Part shown: one piece after another, positions 4,275 through 5,662 of the stretch
How positions within the stretch are numbered: the first letter of the stretch is position 1
How the letters are laid out: each line of letters starts with the position of its first letter
DNA from: Planctomycetota bacterium
Lineage (GTDB): Bacteria > Planctomycetota > MHYJ01 > WSZJ01 > JACPWG01
Length of the DNA stretch: 5,662 bases
Direction: 5' to 3'
Assembly: GCA_016220045.1 (NCBI GenBank)
Contig: JACRIP010000364.1
Span: 1-5,662 of the forward strand
Notes under the pieces: generated by a model
Told to the model about the DNA's origin: nothing
What the model saw: the letters and a program-made list of their open reading frames with translations, nothing else
Databases searched by the model: none
Translations under genes and position numbers: made by a program

Positions 4275-5662
4275 TCAGTCCATCCGGCGGAGCAGGTACC
4301 ACCCGTCGGGCATGGCCTTGCCGCGGTAGCGGCGCGCGAGCAGAGCCTGCAGGCGCCCATCGCCGGCGGCGAACTCCTGCATTTCCTGCACCCCCCGAAA
4401 GGCCATGAACTTGGGCTCGCCCCGGAGGAGATCCGCGAAAACCTCCTGCCACTGCTCGACCGTCAGATAGCCCTTGGCGGTCAGGCGATGGCGCGTGGCG
4501 GGCCGGGCGTGCACCAGGAAATAAAGGTGACTGCCCAGGGAATGGGCGAAGAAGTGGTCCCCGGGTCCGGACTCGCTGTTCACGAGGTCGGCCGTCGGGC
4601 TGACCCAGGGATGGGAGAACTCGGCGATCCCGGGCGGACGCCCGGTCCGGACCGCCTCGACCGCGCGGAAACCCACCAGCAAGAGCAGCGATCCCCCGAC
4701 GAGGACGCCCCACGCGCCGAGGCCGCGCCGCAGGACCGCGTCCCCCTGGGCTCGGGTCCACACCTGATCGAGCACCGGTACGGCGAGGAGAAAGGCGGGC
4801 AGCGCCGCCCAGGTCAGCTTGAGCAGCGCACCCTGGCCGCACAAGCCCGCCGCATAGACCCCGAGCGCGTGCCCGAGAAGCACCAGGCCGTACCCGCGTC
4901 CGCCGAGAGCCGGGGGCGTCGTGTCGGCCGCGGCCAGGTGCGCGCCGGCCGCCGCCAACAGGAAAAAGGGCGCGACGCAGATCAGGTAGCTCGCGCCGCA
5001 GGAGATCACGAAGAGCGGCCGCCCGAACGCCCCATCGTCGAAGATCCAGCCGAAGCCGTTGATCACACCCCACGCGATGGCGTTGACGCCGCCGCCGGCA
5101 GCGTAGCCGACGAAGGGCCAGACGAACGTGTCGTAGAGAAACGGCCCCAGCGCGCCGAGCCGGCTCTCCGCCGCCAGGGCGAGCCCGAGCACGACCGCGA
5201 CCCCCGCGGCGTACCCCCAGAGTCCCCGCCACGCCGCCCGCCCGCGCGTCCCCTCGCCACCCCCCGCCGGGGCCGTCGCCAGCGCGGCGCCGGCGCCCGC
5301 CGCCAGGTTGACCATGCCCTCCGTCAGCAGAAACAACAGGCTGACGGCGGCGGCCACGCCGCTCAGGAAGGCGCTCCCCGCCCCCGGCCGCCTCCGTTGC
5401 CGGCCCATGCTCGCCAGGAAGACGATCGTCGCCGTCGAGCCGAACCAATGGTGGTTGTAGCTGAAGAAATTGTAGCCCAGGTAGCCGCCGTATATCGCGG
5501 CGGGCAACAGGGAGAGCATCAGGCAGTTCGTGTAGCCCCGCGCAAGCTGCACGAGCAGCGTGGCGCCCAGCGCGATCGCCCCCCAGGTCAGGATTTGCGC
5601 AGAGAGGTGACCGACGCCCCCGCCCAGCCAGCCCGCCGCGACCAGCAGGTAGGTGTTGAGGA
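4275..5662 (-). CDS. Multi-span membrane protein, probable GT-C type glycosyltransferase (5' end outside window)
   Basis: The frame is open to the right edge of the window, so this is the C-terminal 461 residues of a longer protein. An internal GTG at 5552 could be taken as a start, but the frame continues upstream with hydrophobic sequence, so the true start is probably outside. I see about eight or nine hydrophobic segments. One early loop carries YNHHWFGS (about visible residues 68-75). The last roughly 125 residues are soluble and include SGPGDHFFAH, LYFLVHARPATRH and a QWQEVFADL helix. Integral membrane sugar transferases of the GT-C superfamily often end this way, with a periplasmic domain after the spans; they move sugars from polyprenyl-phosphate carriers. 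The catalytic N-terminal loop, normally an acidic pair, is not in the window, so donor and acceptor cannot be stated. It could also be a membrane protein without transferase activity. The family call is by resemblance, not by search. Confidence 0.7.
   Translation of the reverse strand, partial: LNTYLLVAAGWLGGGVGHLSAQILTWGAIALGATLLVQLARGYTNCLMLSLLPAAIYGGYLGYNFFSYNHHWFGSTATIVFLASMGRQRRRPGAGSAFLSGVAAAVSLLFLLTEGMVNLAAGAGAALATAPAGGGEGTRGRAAWRGLWGYAAGVAVVLGLALAAESRLGALGPFLYDTFVWPFVGYAAGGGVNAIAWGVINGFGWIFDDGAFGRPLFVISCGASYLICVAPFFLLAAAGAHLAAADTTPPALGGRGYGLVLLGHALGVYAAGLCGQGALLKLTWAALPAFLLAVPVLDQVWTRAQGDAVLRRGLGAWGVLVGGSLLLLVGFRAVEAVRTGRPPGIAEFSHPWVSPTADLVNSESGPGDHFFAHSLGSHLYFLVHARPATRHRLTAKGYLTVEQWQEVFADLLRGEPKFMAFRGVQEMQEFAAGDGRLQALLARRYRGKAMPDGWYLLRRMD

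Noticed and set aside
4133..4360. Upstream extension of the ATPase by 76 codons
   Set aside because: The extension overlaps the end of the membrane protein gene and the promoter candidate, and the family's homology starts exactly at MHLRRVEIENF.
4090..5448. Long minus-strand frame of 452 codons overlapping the membrane protein
   Set aside because: Its translation is arginine- and glycine-rich without any domain, while the other frame gives clear membrane spans. It is a high-GC shadow.

Overview
The window is GC-rich bacterial DNA. Every gene that can be supported lies on the minus strand, so the genes read from right to left. The organism is probably a planctomycete or a similar high-GC environmental bacterium. 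That guess rests on overall composition, small genes of a style I associate with that group, and intergenic hairpin repeats of the types GTTCCGCC-N4-GGCGGAAC, GGCGCAGGCC-TTCC-GGCCTGCGCC and C-run/G-run. It was not checked by any search.

Region by region, from the right. Positions 4275-5662 hold the C-terminal 461 codons of a multi-span membrane protein that resembles the GT-C type of polyprenyl-sugar-dependent glycosyltransferase; its start lies beyond the window. After a 142-bp gap with a candidate extended -10 promoter comes the most interesting locus. It consists of an SMC/ABC-like AAA ATPase (3047-4132) whose 3' end overlaps by 10 bp a gene for a TOPRIM/DUF4435-like protein (2226-3056). 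This pairing is the architecture of the PARIS anti-phage system (AriA ATPase plus AriB toprim effector) and, more loosely, of split OLD-family systems. After a further 170 bp, and behind a near-perfect Shine-Dalgarno sequence, lies a PD-(D/E)XK nuclease-like gene (1126-2055) of clearly lower GC content, which suggests separate acquisition. Two very small genes follow closely (995-1117 and 762-992), with gaps of 8 and 2 bp.

Positions 1-761 hold no supportable gene. Bases 3-324 form a striking set of inverted repeats: 24-bp outer arms, 17-bp inner arms and a 28-bp central pair, each with one mismatch, plus several local hairpins. They look like a non-coding MITE-like or REP-derived element. Two further C-run/G-run hairpin repeats lie at about 399-437 and 533-568.

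Working model: the ATPase and toprim proteins form a two-component defence module, in which the ATPase senses infection and restrains or releases the toprim nuclease. The nuclease gene downstream is either an independent defence cargo gene or an accessory of that module. The membrane glycosyltransferase appears to be unrelated chromosomal background, and the palindromic repeat region may mark one edge of the accessory segment.
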